Below are positions 17,557 through 24,934 of a DNA stretch of 64,000 nt, one piece after another. The translations under genes were made by a program, and so were the position numbers. The first letter of the stretch is position 1; each line of letters starts with the position of its first letter. This DNA is from JAQBZY01 sp038117205 (GTDB lineage Bacteria > Pseudomonadota > Alphaproteobacteria > Rhodospirillales > Casp-alpha2), in NCBI GenBank assembly GCA_038117205.1, contig JAYOFL010000009.1, positions 1 to 64,000 on the forward strand, given 5' to 3'. The notes beneath the pieces were generated by a model. It was not told the DNA's origin, made no database searches, and worked only from the letters and a program-made list of their open reading frames with translations.

Positions 17557-19287
17557 TCACGCGCCGGCGCGATTACCGGTGTGGTTCCCGTCCGTGGGCA
17601 GATCGACGGAAACGGTGGTGCCGACACCGAGCTCGCTCTCGATGCCGAAGTCGCCGCCGTGCAGCTCGACCAGCGCCTGCACGATCGTCAGGCCGAGGCC
17701 CCAACCATCTTCCGACCTGTAGGGCTGCGAGCCGCGCGCCTGGAACGGCTTGCGAAGCTCGGTCAGGTGTTCGCCGGAAATGCCGACGCCGGTGTCCGAG
17801 ACGACGATCCGGGTGCGGCCGTCCGACTGGCGGATGGCAATGTCGATAACGCCGTCCTTCGGCGTGAACTTGCTGGCGTTGGAAAGCAGGTTGAGAAGGA
17901 TCTGCTTCACGGCCCGTTCGTCGGCATGCAGCGGCTGCAGGCCATCGGCGACGTCGACGCCGAGCCGGATGCCTCTCGCCGACAGACGGTCGATGATCGT
18001 CCGCACACACTGATCGACGGCCGCGGCGATGTCGATCGCCTGCACGTCGACCCTGATGCGGCCGCCCTCGATGGCGGCGATGTCGAGCAGATCGTTGACG
18101 AGCTCCAGCAGTAGTTCGGCGCTGATGTGAATGTCCTTGGCGTAATCGCGGTACCGGTCGGCGCCGAGCGGGCCGAAATATTCCTGCTTCAGGATTTCGG
18201 AAAAACCGAGGATGGCGTTCAAGGGGGTGCGGAACTCGTGGCTCATGCGGGCGAGGAATTCGGACTTCGCCAGGCTCGCCGTGATGGCTTCGTCGCGCGC
18301 CCTGAGGAGCTGCGCTTCGGTCCATTTCGCCTCGGAGATATCGGTCAGGATCGTCAGCACCGCATCGACGCCGAGCGCCGGCAGCGCCACCGGGACCTTG
18401 TGTATCTTGAGATGCCGGCTATTGCCGTCGGCGAACTGGCGCATGTATTCGCCGGACCAGACCTGCTTGCTGTCGAACACCAGCCGGTCCTTGGCGACGG
18501 ATTCCGCCGCCTCGCTGGCCGGAAAGAAATCGGCGATCGACTTGCCGACCATGTCGGCGACGCTCGCGCCCTGCCAGCGGGCGTAGGTGGTGTTGACGAT
18601 TAGGAAATTGCCGGCCCGGTCCTTGAGCGTGATGCCGTTCGGCGAATACTCGACGACGGCGCGGAGCTTCTCCTCGCTTTCGCGGAGCGCCCGTGTCGCC
18701 CGGGCGAGCTCGCGCTCGGTCGTCAGGCGGTCGCGGATGTCGGCGACGATCCAGCCGAGCAACGCCGTCGCCAGCGAGAAGACGATCAGATACGGCACCG
18801 CCAGCCGGTCGATGACGTTGGCGACGGCCGGCGCCGGCAGGAACATGAACCAGCCGATGCTCAACGCATGCACGATGAAGCCGAATACGAGAAGCTGCAC
18901 CACGCCGGCGCGCCGCTGGCGGCTTTCCAGAAAATGACGGTAAGCGAGGCCGGCGACCATGCTGGTCAGCACGACGCAGAGGCCGACGCCGGCGCCGGCG
19001 CCGCCGAGCCACAGGCGATAGCCGCCGGCGATTACGGCGGCAACGACGCCGACCACGGGTCCGCCATAGAGGCCGGCAATCGACAGCACCACCGAGCGGG
19101 CGTCGAAGATGATACCGGGGGCCAGATTGATCGGCGCCATCATGCCGACGACGCAGATGCCGCCATAGAGCAGCCCCGACATCACCACGCGGCCCTTGTC
19201 GCCGATGCGCGGCAGGCGCTGGACGATGCTGTCCAGATAGCAGAGCGCCAGCAGCAGCGCGACGCCGCGGATCAGTTCGATGACCAT
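17557..19287 (-). CDS. Membrane sensor histidine kinase with 5TMR-LYT-like sensor and PAS domain
   Basis: The 576-residue protein starts with five or six membrane helices (about residues 1-190). They include IIFDARSVVLSIAGLYGGP and VVGVVAAVIAGGYRLWLGG, the signature of the 5TMR-LYT sensor of LytS/YhcK-type receptors. Then come a PAS domain (about 215-325), HisKA with ARMSHEFRTPLNAILGFSE (His near 350) and HATPase_c with DTGVGIS and GWGLGLTIV. The kinase core (ILGFSEILKQEYFGPLG..RY.DYA.DI) is of the same PleC/PdhS-like type as the neighbouring kinase. It is an orphan kinase: no receiver gene is near. The stimulus is unknown; 5TMR-LYT domains have been linked to cell-wall or membrane signals in other bacteria. 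Confidence 0.88.
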   Translation of the reverse strand: MVIELIRGVALLLALCYLDSIVQRLPRIGDKGRVVMSGLLYGGICVVGMMAPINLAPGIIFDARSVVLSIAGLYGGPVVGVVAAVIAGGYRLWLGGAGAGVGLCVVLTSMVAGLAYRHFLESRQRRAGVVQLLVFGFIVHALSIGWFMFLPAPAVANVIDRLAVPYLIVFSLATALLGWIVADIRDRLTTERELARATRALRESEEKLRAVVEYSPNGITLKDRAGNFLIVNTTYARWQGASVADMVGKSIADFFPASEAAESVAKDRLVFDSKQVWSGEYMRQFADGNSRHLKIHKVPVALPALGVDAVLTILTDISEAKWTEAQLLRARDEAITASLAKSEFLARMSHEFRTPLNAILGFSEILKQEYFGPLGADRYRDYAKDIHISAELLLELVNDLLDIAAIEGGRIRVDVQAIDIAAAVDQCVRTIIDRLSARGIRLGVDVADGLQPLHADERAVKQILLNLLSNASKFTPKDGVIDIAIRQSDGRTRIVVSDTGVGISGEHLTELRKPFQARGSQPYRSEDGWGLGLTIVQALVELHGGDFGIESELGVGTTVSVDLPTDGNHTGNRAGA

Positions 19288-19420
19288 TCGGTTATTATAG
19301 GTGAATTACGCGCCGGCCGTCCTGCCAGGAATTTCCGCTGCTTATCCCGCTAATTTCACGCGGCGGTTCAACGCATCGGGGCAATGCGGCGGGAAGTCCT
19401 GCGTCGGAATGGAAAAAGAA

Positions 19421-19495
19421 TGGAGCGGGCGATGAGATTCGAACTCACGACATCAACCTTGGCAAGGTTGCGCTCTACCCCTGAGCTACGCCCGC
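19421..19495 (-). tRNA. tRNA-Gly(GCC)
   Basis: On the minus strand a 75-nt cloverleaf runs from 19495 to 19421. The acceptor 5' strand GCGGGCG (19495-19489) pairs with CGCCCGC (19431-19425), followed by discriminator T and an encoded CCA (19423-19421). The D-arm GTAGCTCAGGGGTAGAGC, the anticodon stem-loop with GCC (complement at 19461-19463) and the T-arm GAGTTCGAATCTC are intact. The gene is isolated between the second histidine kinase and the proline-editing gene. Confidence 0.97.
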
Positions 19496-19652
19496 TTCCT
19501 GGGTATCGGAGGCCAAATCCCGAAGGTGGCCCCCGCAAGGCCGGCAGATAATACGCATCGGCGTTCGCTTTGCAAGGTCACTTTGCAATGTCTTTTGAAA
19601 GGCTTCCCGGGCCCCTTTCAGGTGCCCCGCGAGGCCCGGATCGGCACCCGTG

Positions 19653-19685
19653 CCTTGAGCATCCCTTGAGCATCCCTTGAGCCTG
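19653..19685. repeat. 11-bp tandem repeat (three units)
   Basis: The unit CCTTGAGCATC occurs at 19653-19663 and 19664-19674, with a degenerate third copy CCTTGAGCCTG at 19675-19685. It lies 28 bp upstream of the ATG at 19713, within the leader of the editing-deacylase gene. Its copy number could vary by slippage. Confidence 0.7.
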
Positions 19686-19712
19686 GGGCCCGGCGCCGTT
19701 AGGGTGCCGGCC

Positions 19713-20201
19713 ATGGCGTGGACGCAGGACCAACTGATGGCGAAACTGGCGGAACTCGGGATCGAGACCCGGACCGTCACGCATGCGCCCGTGTTCACGG
19801 TCGACGAGGCCAAGGCGGTCCGAGGCGAGATGGTGGGCGCGCACTCGAAGAACCTGTTCCTGAAGGACAAGAAGGGGCCGCTGTTCCTGGTCACCACGCT
19901 GGAGGACCGGCCGATCGACCTCAAGGAGCTGAGAGGCCGGATCGGCGCCAAGAATCTTTCCTTCGGCAAGCCGGAACTGCTGATGGAGGTCCTGGGGCTG
20001 GAGCCCGGCTCGGTGTCGCCGTTCGGCGTCGTCAACGATACGGCGTGTCAGGTGCAAGTGGTGCTGGATGCGGAAATGCTGCGTCGGCCGCCCTTGAATT
20101 TCCATCCGCTGACCAACACGGCGACCACGGCGATCGGGCCGGACGACCTGCTCAAGTTTCTCGGCGCCACCGGGCACGAGCCCATGATCGTCGAATTCTG
20201 A
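19713..20201 (+). CDS. Prolyl-tRNA editing protein, YbaK/ProX family
   Basis: The 162-residue protein is a free-standing YbaK/aaRS-associated editing domain. Landmarks are THAPVFTVDEAKAVRGEM (about 26-43), the catalytic-lysine-containing SKNLFLKDKKGPLFLVT (about 49-65) and SPFGVVNDT (about 105-113). Such proteins (PrdX/ProXp-ala type) hydrolyse Ala-tRNA-Pro made in error by ProRS lacking its insertion domain, the usual ProRS type in Alphaproteobacteria. The start at 19713 (MAWTQDQLMAKL) was preferred to an upstream in-frame start at 19677, because that one lies in the 11-bp repeat and adds non-conserved residues. The gene is monocistronic or leads weakly into cnoX 129 bp downstream. Confidence 0.88.
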   Translation: MAWTQDQLMAKLAELGIETRTVTHAPVFTVDEAKAVRGEMVGAHSKNLFLKDKKGPLFLVTTLEDRPIDLKELRGRIGAKNLSFGKPELLMEVLGLEPGSVSPFGVVNDTACQVQVVLDAEMLRRPPLNFHPLTNTATTAIGPDDLLKFLGATGHEPMIVEF

Positions 20202-20289
20202 GGAAAAACCGGCCGATCCCCGCCCCGGCCGGCCCTGAGCCCTTGCCGGACGCGGGATCGTCGGCCATTTATTGTGCAAGCATGGAGCC

Positions 20290-20308
20290 GTCCCGGCGAG
20301 GCCGGGAC
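20290..20308. other. GC-rich hairpin in cnoX leader
   Basis: GTCCCGGC (20290-20297) and GCCGGGAC (20301-20308) form an 8-bp perfect stem with a 3-nt loop, 22 bp upstream of the cnoX start. It lacks a T tract, so it may be a leader structure or a weak terminator of the editing gene. Confidence 0.4.
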
Positions 20309-20330
20309 CGCGGCAGAGAACGGTGGAAAC

Positions 20331-21293
20331 ATGGAATTCGTCATCAACCCGGACGGCAGCATGAACCCGAAGGCCGGTGCACCGGCGGCGCAGAAGCCGG
20401 GCGGCGCGGCCCAACCGGCCGCCGGCGGCCTGATTAAGGATTCCGACACCCAGAACTTCATGGCCGACGTCATCGAGGCGTCGAAGCAGCAGCCCGTCAT
20501 CGTCGATTTCTGGGCGCCCTGGTGCGGCCCCTGCAAGCAGCTCGGCCCGATGCTGGAAAAGCTGGTCAAGGAAGCGGGCGGTCTGGTCCGCATGGTCAAG
20601 ATCAACGTCGACGAGAACCAGTCGCTGGCGGGGCAGATGCGGGTGCAGTCGATCCCGGCTGTCTATGCCTTCAAGAACGGCCAGCCCGTCGACGGCTTCA
20701 TGGGGGCGCTGCCGGAAAGCCAGCTGAAGTCCTTCATCCAGCGCCTGCTCGGCGACGCCAAGCCGCCGCTGGAAGCGCTCCTCGAGGAAGCCGACAAGGC
20801 CCTGGAAGCCGGCGACGGCGAACTGGCGCTCGGCCTCTACGCCGAGGCGCAGGCCAGCTCGCCGGAAAACGAGCGCGCCATCGCCGGCATGATCCGCGCC
20901 GCCGTCGCCGCCGGACAGACCGAGCAGGCGAAGGCCATGATCGAGGGCCTGCCCGACGCCTGGAAGCAGAAGTCCGCCATCGCCGGCGCCATCACCGCCG
21001 TCGAACTGTCCGATGTCGCCGGCGCCGACGACGAGGTGATGCGGGATCTCACGGCCATGCTGGAGAAGGATCCGGCCAACCATCAGGTCCGCTACGACCT
21101 CGCCATGGCCTACTTCGGCGCCAAGCGGAACGAAGAGGCCATCGACAATCTGATCGAGATCATCCGCCGCAACCGCGCCTGGAACGAGGACGCGGCGCGC
21201 CAGCAGCTTCTCAAGATCTTCGACGCGCTGGGGCCGACGCACGAACTGACGGTCGCCGGCCGGCGCAAGCTGTCGTCGGTCCTGTTTTCCTGA
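20331..21293 (+). CDS. cnoX: Thioredoxin-TPR co-chaperone, CnoX (YbbN)-like
   Basis: The 320-residue protein has a thioredoxin domain (about residues 36-145) with the intact active site WC65-GP-C68K. A C-terminal tetratricopeptide region follows (about 155-315, TPR_19/TPR_20-like helices such as ALEAGDGELALGLYAEAQ). This architecture is that of CnoX/YbbN, a chaperedoxin that holds oxidation-damaged proteins and passes them to GroEL/DnaK. E. coli CnoX has lost the CXXC cysteines, but this protein keeps both, as in Caulobacter CnoX. The start at 20331 (MEFVINPDGS) was chosen because it follows GGTGGAAAC spacing and a conserved N-terminus; the longer frame begins in the hairpin region. It is 8 bp upstream of the Lon-N gene, so the two are probably co-transcribed. 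Confidence 0.88.
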   Translation: MEFVINPDGSMNPKAGAPAAQKPGGAAQPAAGGLIKDSDTQNFMADVIEASKQQPVIVDFWAPWCGPCKQLGPMLEKLVKEAGGLVRMVKINVDENQSLAGQMRVQSIPAVYAFKNGQPVDGFMGALPESQLKSFIQRLLGDAKPPLEALLEEADKALEAGDGELALGLYAEAQASSPENERAIAGMIRAAVAAGQTEQAKAMIEGLPDAWKQKSAIAGAITAVELSDVAGADDEVMRDLTAMLEKDPANHQVRYDLAMAYFGAKRNEEAIDNLIEIIRRNRAWNEDAARQQLLKIFDALGPTHELTVAGRRKLSSVLFS

Positions 21294-21301
21294 GGAGCGG
21301 C

Positions 21302-21979
21302 ATGGTCGAGCGGCCCCGCGCGACGACCCCCGCCGATCTGCCGGACGTCCTGCCGGTGTTTCCGCTGCCCGGCGCGCTGTTGCTGCCGCGCGGCCGGCTG
21401 CCGCTCAACATCTTCGAGCCGCGCTATCTCAACATGATCGAGGACGCGCTCGCCAAGCCACGCCTGATCGGCATGATCCAGCCGGTCATCGACGACGGGG
21501 CGAGGCTGGTGACGGACGGCATCCGGTTGTTCGACGTCGGCTGCGCCGGACGCATCGCGTCCTTCGCCGAGACCGGCGACGGCCGGTATGTGATCACGCT
21601 GGAAGGCGTGATCCGCTTCCGCGTCGCCGAGGAAATCGCCGGCAAGGACGGCTATCGCCGCGTGAAGCCGGACTTCTCGCCCTTCCTCGACGACTTTCTC
21701 GATCCCGCCGATCCCGCTGTCGACGACCGGCCGAAACTGGTCGACGCCATGCGCGGCTATTTCCGCGCGCGGGGCATCGAGGCCGACGAGAAGGCGATGG
21801 CGGACGCCGACGATTCGTCGCTGGTGACGGCGCTCGCCATGTCGTGCCCGTTCGATCCGTCGGAGAAGCAGGCGCTGCTGGAATGCATCGACGACAGGGC
21901 CCGCGGCCGGCTCCTGACTGAGATCATGCGTATCGCCGCCGCCGAAACGACGGCGCCGGCGCCGTCGACGCGGCAATAA
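21302..21979 (+). CDS. Lon-protease N-terminal-domain-like protein
   Basis: The 225-residue protein consists of a Lon substrate-binding (PUA-like) domain alone. Landmarks are LPVFPLPGALLLPRGRLPLN (about 17-36) followed by IFEPRYLNMIEDAL. There is no AAA+ or Ser-Lys protease part. Stand-alone LON domains are common next to the thioredoxin-TPR gene in Alphaproteobacteria, and their biochemical role is undefined; peptide or substrate recognition is inferred from Lon. The ATG at 21302 follows GAGGAGCGGC, 8 bp after the cnoX stop. The gene is followed 28 bp later by a Trm112 gene, extending the operon. Confidence 0.9.
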   Translation: MVERPRATTPADLPDVLPVFPLPGALLLPRGRLPLNIFEPRYLNMIEDALAKPRLIGMIQPVIDDGARLVTDGIRLFDVGCAGRIASFAETGDGRYVITLEGVIRFRVAEEIAGKDGYRRVKPDFSPFLDDFLDPADPAVDDRPKLVDAMRGYFRARGIEADEKAMADADDSSLVTALAMSCPFDPSEKQALLECIDDRARGRLLTEIMRIAAAETTAPAPSTRQ

Positions 21980-22007
21980 TACAGAGACACATATAGAGAG
22001 GGCCCCC

Positions 22008-22214
22008 ATGAGCGGCACCGACATCGACCCGAAGCTTCTGGAAATTCTCGTCTGTCCCGTCACCAAGGCGACGCTGCGTTACGACCGTGAAGGTCAGGAA
22101 TTGATCAGCGACAAGGCGGGGCTGGCCTATCCGATCCGCGACGGCATTCCGATCATGCTGCCGGACGAGGCGCGGCAGGTGGACGACCGGCCGACGGCGG
22201 GGTCCGGCCGATGA
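22008..22214 (+). CDS. Trm112-family protein
   Basis: A 68-residue protein with DPKLLEILVCPVTKATL (about 6-22) and GLAYPIRDGIPIMLPDEAR (about 40-58). This is the Trm112/YcaR zinc-ribbon-like fold; only the first cysteine of the zinc site is retained, which is common in bacterial members. In eukaryotes and archaea Trm112 activates methyltransferases. In bacteria the role is not settled. The start is preceded by GAGAGGGCCCCC, and the stop overlaps the next ATG (ATGA at 22211-22214), so translation is coupled. Confidence 0.92.
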   Translation: MSGTDIDPKLLEILVCPVTKATLRYDREGQELISDKAGLAYPIRDGIPIMLPDEARQVDDRPTAGSGR

Positions 22215-22585
22215 CCGACCGATTCAGCCAACAGCACCGGCCCGTCGAAATCCGTCTGAAGCGGGACGAGAAGGTTTTGGAAGTCGACTTCGAGAACGGC
22301 GTCACCTATCGGCTGCCGGCGGAACTGCTGCGCGTCGAAAGCCCGTCCGCCGACGTCCAGGGACACGGCCCCGGCCAGAAGAAGACCATCGCCGGCCGGC
22401 GCCACGTCGGCATCATGGGCCTGGAGCCGGTCGGCAACTACGCCGTCCGCATCAAGTTCGACGACATGCACGACACCGGCATCTTTTCCTGGGATTACCT
22501 CTTCGAGCTCGGCCACGACCAGGAGACGATCTGGGCGGCGTATCTTTCCGATCTCGACGCCAAGGGCCTCAGCCGGGATCCATGA
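22211..22585 (+). CDS. DUF971 (GBBH-like N-terminal domain) protein
   Basis: A 124-residue DUF971 protein. It carries RPVEIRLKRDEKVLEVDFEN, the GVTYRLPAELLRVESPSADV segment, and a C-terminal YAVRIKFDDMHDTGIFSWDY phrase typical of the family. The same fold forms the N-terminal domain of gamma-butyrobetaine hydroxylase and occurs beside iron-sulfur assembly genes in many bacteria, so a role in iron-sulfur or iron handling has been suggested but is not shown here. The gene is translationally coupled to the Trm112 gene and ends 10 bp from the convergent MliC-like gene. Confidence 0.9.
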   Translation: MTDRFSQQHRPVEIRLKRDEKVLEVDFENGVTYRLPAELLRVESPSADVQGHGPGQKKTIAGRRHVGIMGLEPVGNYAVRIKFDDMHDTGIFSWDYLFELGHDQETIWAAYLSDLDAKGLSRDP

Positions 22586-22595
22586 GCCGGGATCT

Positions 22596-22901
22596 CTAAT
22601 CGGAATCCTTGACCCGGCACTGCCGGACGCCGACGCCATCGCCGAGATCGAGCATGGCGTTCCGGCCCTTGATCCAGAACAGCGCCTTGCCGTCGGTGAA
22701 GCGCGCGCCCGAGCCGGAGAGCCCCTGCGGCAGCACCATCGACCGCCCATCGGCGAGGAGCATGACGGCGCCGCCGTCGAAGCGCGCCGTCACGTTCTTC
22801 AGTCCGTCACATATATAAGGAATGTCTTCCGGCCGGTCGCCGCCGGCCCGGGCCGGTGACGCGGCAAGCAGAGCGAACGCGAGAACAAGGGCGGTTCTCA
22901 C
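22596..22901 (-). CDS. MliC-like periplasmic C-type lysozyme inhibitor
   Basis: A 101-residue precursor starting at GTG (22901), which overlaps the stop of the UbiH-family gene by 4 bp (GTGA). Residues 1 to about 21 are a signal peptide (VRTALVLAFALLAASPARAG). The mature part reads IPYICDGLKNVTARFDGGAV, then LLADGRSMVLPQ, SGARFTDGKALFWIKGRNAM and CRVKDSD. The YxCD...GARYxDGxxxFWxKG pattern is the MliC/PliC fold that blocks the active site of C-type lysozymes. No lipobox cysteine follows the signal peptide, so the product should be soluble in the periplasm. The gene is smaller than usual minimum-start predictions because of its GTG start. Confidence 0.8.
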   Translation of the reverse strand: MRTALVLAFALLAASPARAGGDRPEDIPYICDGLKNVTARFDGGAVMLLADGRSMVLPQGLSGSGARFTDGKALFWIKGRNAMLDLGDGVGVRQCRVKDSD

Positions 22902-24142
22902 CGCCGCATCAGGCGCGGCAGATCGCCGACGAGGCCCATGGCCGAGCGCATCAGCACCTTCTTCAGGGGCGGCAACTTGTCGACGGCGGCGAGCCCGATG
23001 TCGCGGGCGATACGCAGCGGCGCGATGTCGTTCGAGAACAGACGGTTGAGACCGTCGGTGGCGGCCAGCATCAGCGTGTTGTCGAAGCGCCGCCAGCGCC
23101 GGTAACGCTCCAGCACCGCCGCCGAGCCGATGTCTTGGCCGAGCGTCCGCGCCTCCGTCAGCACGTCGACCAGCGCCGCCACGTCGCGGAGCCCCATGTT
23201 CAACCCCTGGCCGGCGATCGGATGCATGCCGTGGTCGGCGTCGCCGATCAGCACCAGCCGTTCCGAGACGGCCGCTTCCGAGAACTGCAATCCGAGCGGG
23301 TGGCAGAAGCGGGGACCGATCACCTTCAGATCGCCCAGGAAATCCCCGAAGCGGCGCGCCAGTTCGATCAGGAAGGTCTCCTCGTCGAGGGCGACGAGCG
23401 CCGGCGCCTTGTCGGCCCGTTCCGTCCAGACGATGGAAGACCGGCAGCCCGGTTTTTCCGGCGTCCCCAAGAGCGGCAGGATGGCGAACGGTCCGGCCGG
23501 CAGGAAGTGTTCGTGCGCGACGAAGTCGTGCGGCTTTTCGTGCTCGACCGTGCAGACGATTCCCATTTGGCCGTATCGCCAGCCGGTGGTGCGGAGCCCG
23601 GCGTCGGCGCGCGTTTTCGAGCCGCGGCCGTCGGCGGCGATGGCGAGGCGCGCCCACACCCGGCTGCCGTCGGCGAGCTCGGCATCGACGCCGCCCGCCG
23701 TCCGCGTCTGTCGGACGACGCGCATGGGCGCGCGGAGATCGGCGCGTCCCGCCGCCAACGCCGCGTGGATGGCTTGCAGGTTGTGGCGGTTCTCGAGCAT
23801 GAAGCCGAGCGGTCCTTCGCCGACGTCCTCGTGGTCGTAATGCAGGAACAAGGGTGAGCGCCCGTCGGCGACGCGGATGTCGAGGATCGGCGCCGCATGC
23901 GGCTCGGCATGACGCCAGATGCCGACGGCGTCGAGCAGGCGCTGCGACGCCTGCGCCACCGCCGATGCCCGGCCGTCGAAGCCGGCCGCCATGACCGTTT
24001 CCGGCGCCAACCCGTCGACCGCGACGACGCGAAAACCGGCGTCGGCCAGGGCTTCCGCGGCGACGCCGCCGACCAGCCCGGCGCCGACGACCAGGATATC
24101 GGTATCTGTGACGACTTCGGAGGGTGCGTTCGGATCGGTCAT
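22898..24142 (-). CDS. UbiH/UbiF/Coq6-family FAD monooxygenase
   Basis: The 414-residue flavoprotein hydroxylates the aromatic ring of a ubiquinone precursor. The N-terminal FAD-binding motif is ILVVGAGLVGGVAAEALADA (about 16-35), the mid-region DG motif is IAADGRGSKTRAD, and the C-terminal signature is GDADHGMHPIAGQGLNMGL, the standard GDAAHxxHPxxGQGLNxG motif with A to D. All are landmarks of the UbiH/UbiF/UbiI/UbiL/UbiM group. Which ring position is modified cannot be decided, because alphaproteobacterial members vary in regioselectivity. Its stop overlaps the MliC-like gene, so both form one minus-strand operon, divergent from glnK across a 370-bp gap. Confidence 0.9.
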   Translation of the reverse strand: MTDPNAPSEVVTDTDILVVGAGLVGGVAAEALADAGFRVVAVDGLAPETVMAAGFDGRASAVAQASQRLLDAVGIWRHAEPHAAPILDIRVADGRSPLFLHYDHEDVGEGPLGFMLENRHNLQAIHAALAAGRADLRAPMRVVRQTRTAGGVDAELADGSRVWARLAIAADGRGSKTRADAGLRTTGWRYGQMGIVCTVEHEKPHDFVAHEHFLPAGPFAILPLLGTPEKPGCRSSIVWTERADKAPALVALDEETFLIELARRFGDFLGDLKVIGPRFCHPLGLQFSEAAVSERLVLIGDADHGMHPIAGQGLNMGLRDVAALVDVLTEARTLGQDIGSAAVLERYRRWRRFDNTLMLAATDGLNRLFSNDIAPLRIARDIGLAAVDKLPPLKKVLMRSAMGLVGDLPRLMRR

Positions 24143-24254
24143 GTGGTCGTTCTCAGGGTCCGTTCTCAGTGGTCGTTATCAGGGGCCGATTTCAGGTCTC
24201 AAATTACGGCTATCGGGCCATATTCCGTCCACACCGACAACCGGCGTCAAAAAC

Positions 24255-24299
24255 TGCATAAAAAATCACCAATATTCAATATTGCATAAAAAATATGCA
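24255..24299. promoter_or_regulatory. NtrC-like binding dyads upstream of glnK
   Basis: TGCATAAAAAATATGCA (24283-24299) is a 17-bp dyad with the TGCA-N9-TGCA geometry of NtrC sites (TGCACY...GGTGCA). A second, half-conserved copy, TGCATAAAAAATCACCA, lies at 24255-24271, 28 bp further upstream centre to centre. The main site centre is about 107 bp from the -12 element of the sigma-54 promoter at 24386, a normal enhancer distance. The rest of the 370-bp gap (24143-24512) is AT-rich and has a perfect GAATCA-CT-TGATTC palindrome (24354-24367) that contains two GANTC sites. Confidence 0.6.
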
Positions 24300-24385
24300 T
24301 CAATTCTTCGCCCCGCCGTCATCCCAGGCCGCATTATCACCCATAAAACTTTGGAATCACTTGATTCTTATCAATTCTCCGAATT

Positions 24386-24401
24386 TGGCACGGCCCTTGT
24401 A
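24386..24401 (+). promoter_or_regulatory. Sigma-54 promoter of glnK-amtB
   Basis: TGGCACGGCCCTTGTA matches the sigma-54 consensus TGGCACG-N4-TTGCA except for GT in place of the -12 GC. The -24 GG (24387-24388) and -12 GT (24399-24400) keep the required 10-bp spacing. The position, about 110 bp before glnK and downstream of the NtrC-like dyads, agrees with nitrogen control of PII and the ammonium channel. Confidence 0.7.
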
Positions 24402-24441
24402 AAGGAGCCCTTGGGTCATCGTGGCCCGATAACGTAACCCG

Positions 24442-24480
24442 CGGGTGCCTACGCGCCGAATTGCGCGATGCCCGCACCCG
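24442..24480 (+). other. Two-tier hairpin in glnK 5' leader
   Basis: An outer stem CGGGTGC (24442-24448) / GCACCCG (24474-24480) encloses an inner stem CGCGC (24452-24456) / GCGCG (24463-24467). It lies within the predicted glnK leader, ending 32 nt before the ATG at 24513. No T tract follows, so a leader structure is more likely than a terminator. Confidence 0.45.
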
Positions 24481-24512
24481 ATGATGGGGCCCGACAGGGG
24501 AAGGAGCAAGCG

Positions 24513-24851
24513 ATGAAGCTTATCATGGCGGTCATCAAGCCCTTTAAGCTCGAGGAAGTGCGTGAGGCTCTCACGCCGCTCGGCATCGAAGGTATGACCG
24601 TATCCGAAGTGAAGGGTTTTGGCCGCCAAAAGGGACAGGCCGAGATCTATCGTGGGGCGGAATATCAGGTGAATTTCCTGCCCAAGGTGAAGATCGAGAT
24701 CGCGTGCGACGACGGCGTCGTCGAGCAGATCGTCGAGGCCATCCAAAAGACGGCCACGACCGGCAAGATCGGCGACGGCAAGATCTTCGTTTACCCGCTC
24801 GAAAAGGCGGTTCGGATTCGCACCGGCGAAACCGACTCCGCCGCGTTGTGA
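24513..24851 (+). CDS. glnK: PII nitrogen regulatory protein GlnK/GlnB family
   Basis: The 112-residue protein is a complete PII signal transducer. It has the N-terminal MKLIMAVIKPFKLEEVREAL, the T-loop with the uridylylation tyrosine Y51 in RGAEYQVNF, and the C-loop GKIGDGKIFV...VRIRTGE. PII trimers sense 2-oxoglutarate and ATP/ADP and gate partners such as AmtB, GlnE and NtrB. GlnK is preferred over GlnB because amtB lies 83 bp downstream and a sigma-54/NtrC-type promoter stands upstream. The start at 24513 follows AAGGAGCAAGCG. An earlier in-frame ATG at 24468 lies in the leader hairpin and adds non-family residues. Confidence 0.96.
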   Translation: MKLIMAVIKPFKLEEVREALTPLGIEGMTVSEVKGFGRQKGQAEIYRGAEYQVNFLPKVKIEIACDDGVVEQIVEAIQKTATTGKIGDGKIFVYPLEKAVRIRTGETDSAAL

Positions 24852-24934
24852 GGAGAACGGCGATGCAGTTGTCCCGATTTTCCGAAGCGAGCCCGGCGAT
24901 CGCCGGCTTTCAGCCTGCCGCAGGAGAAATCAAC

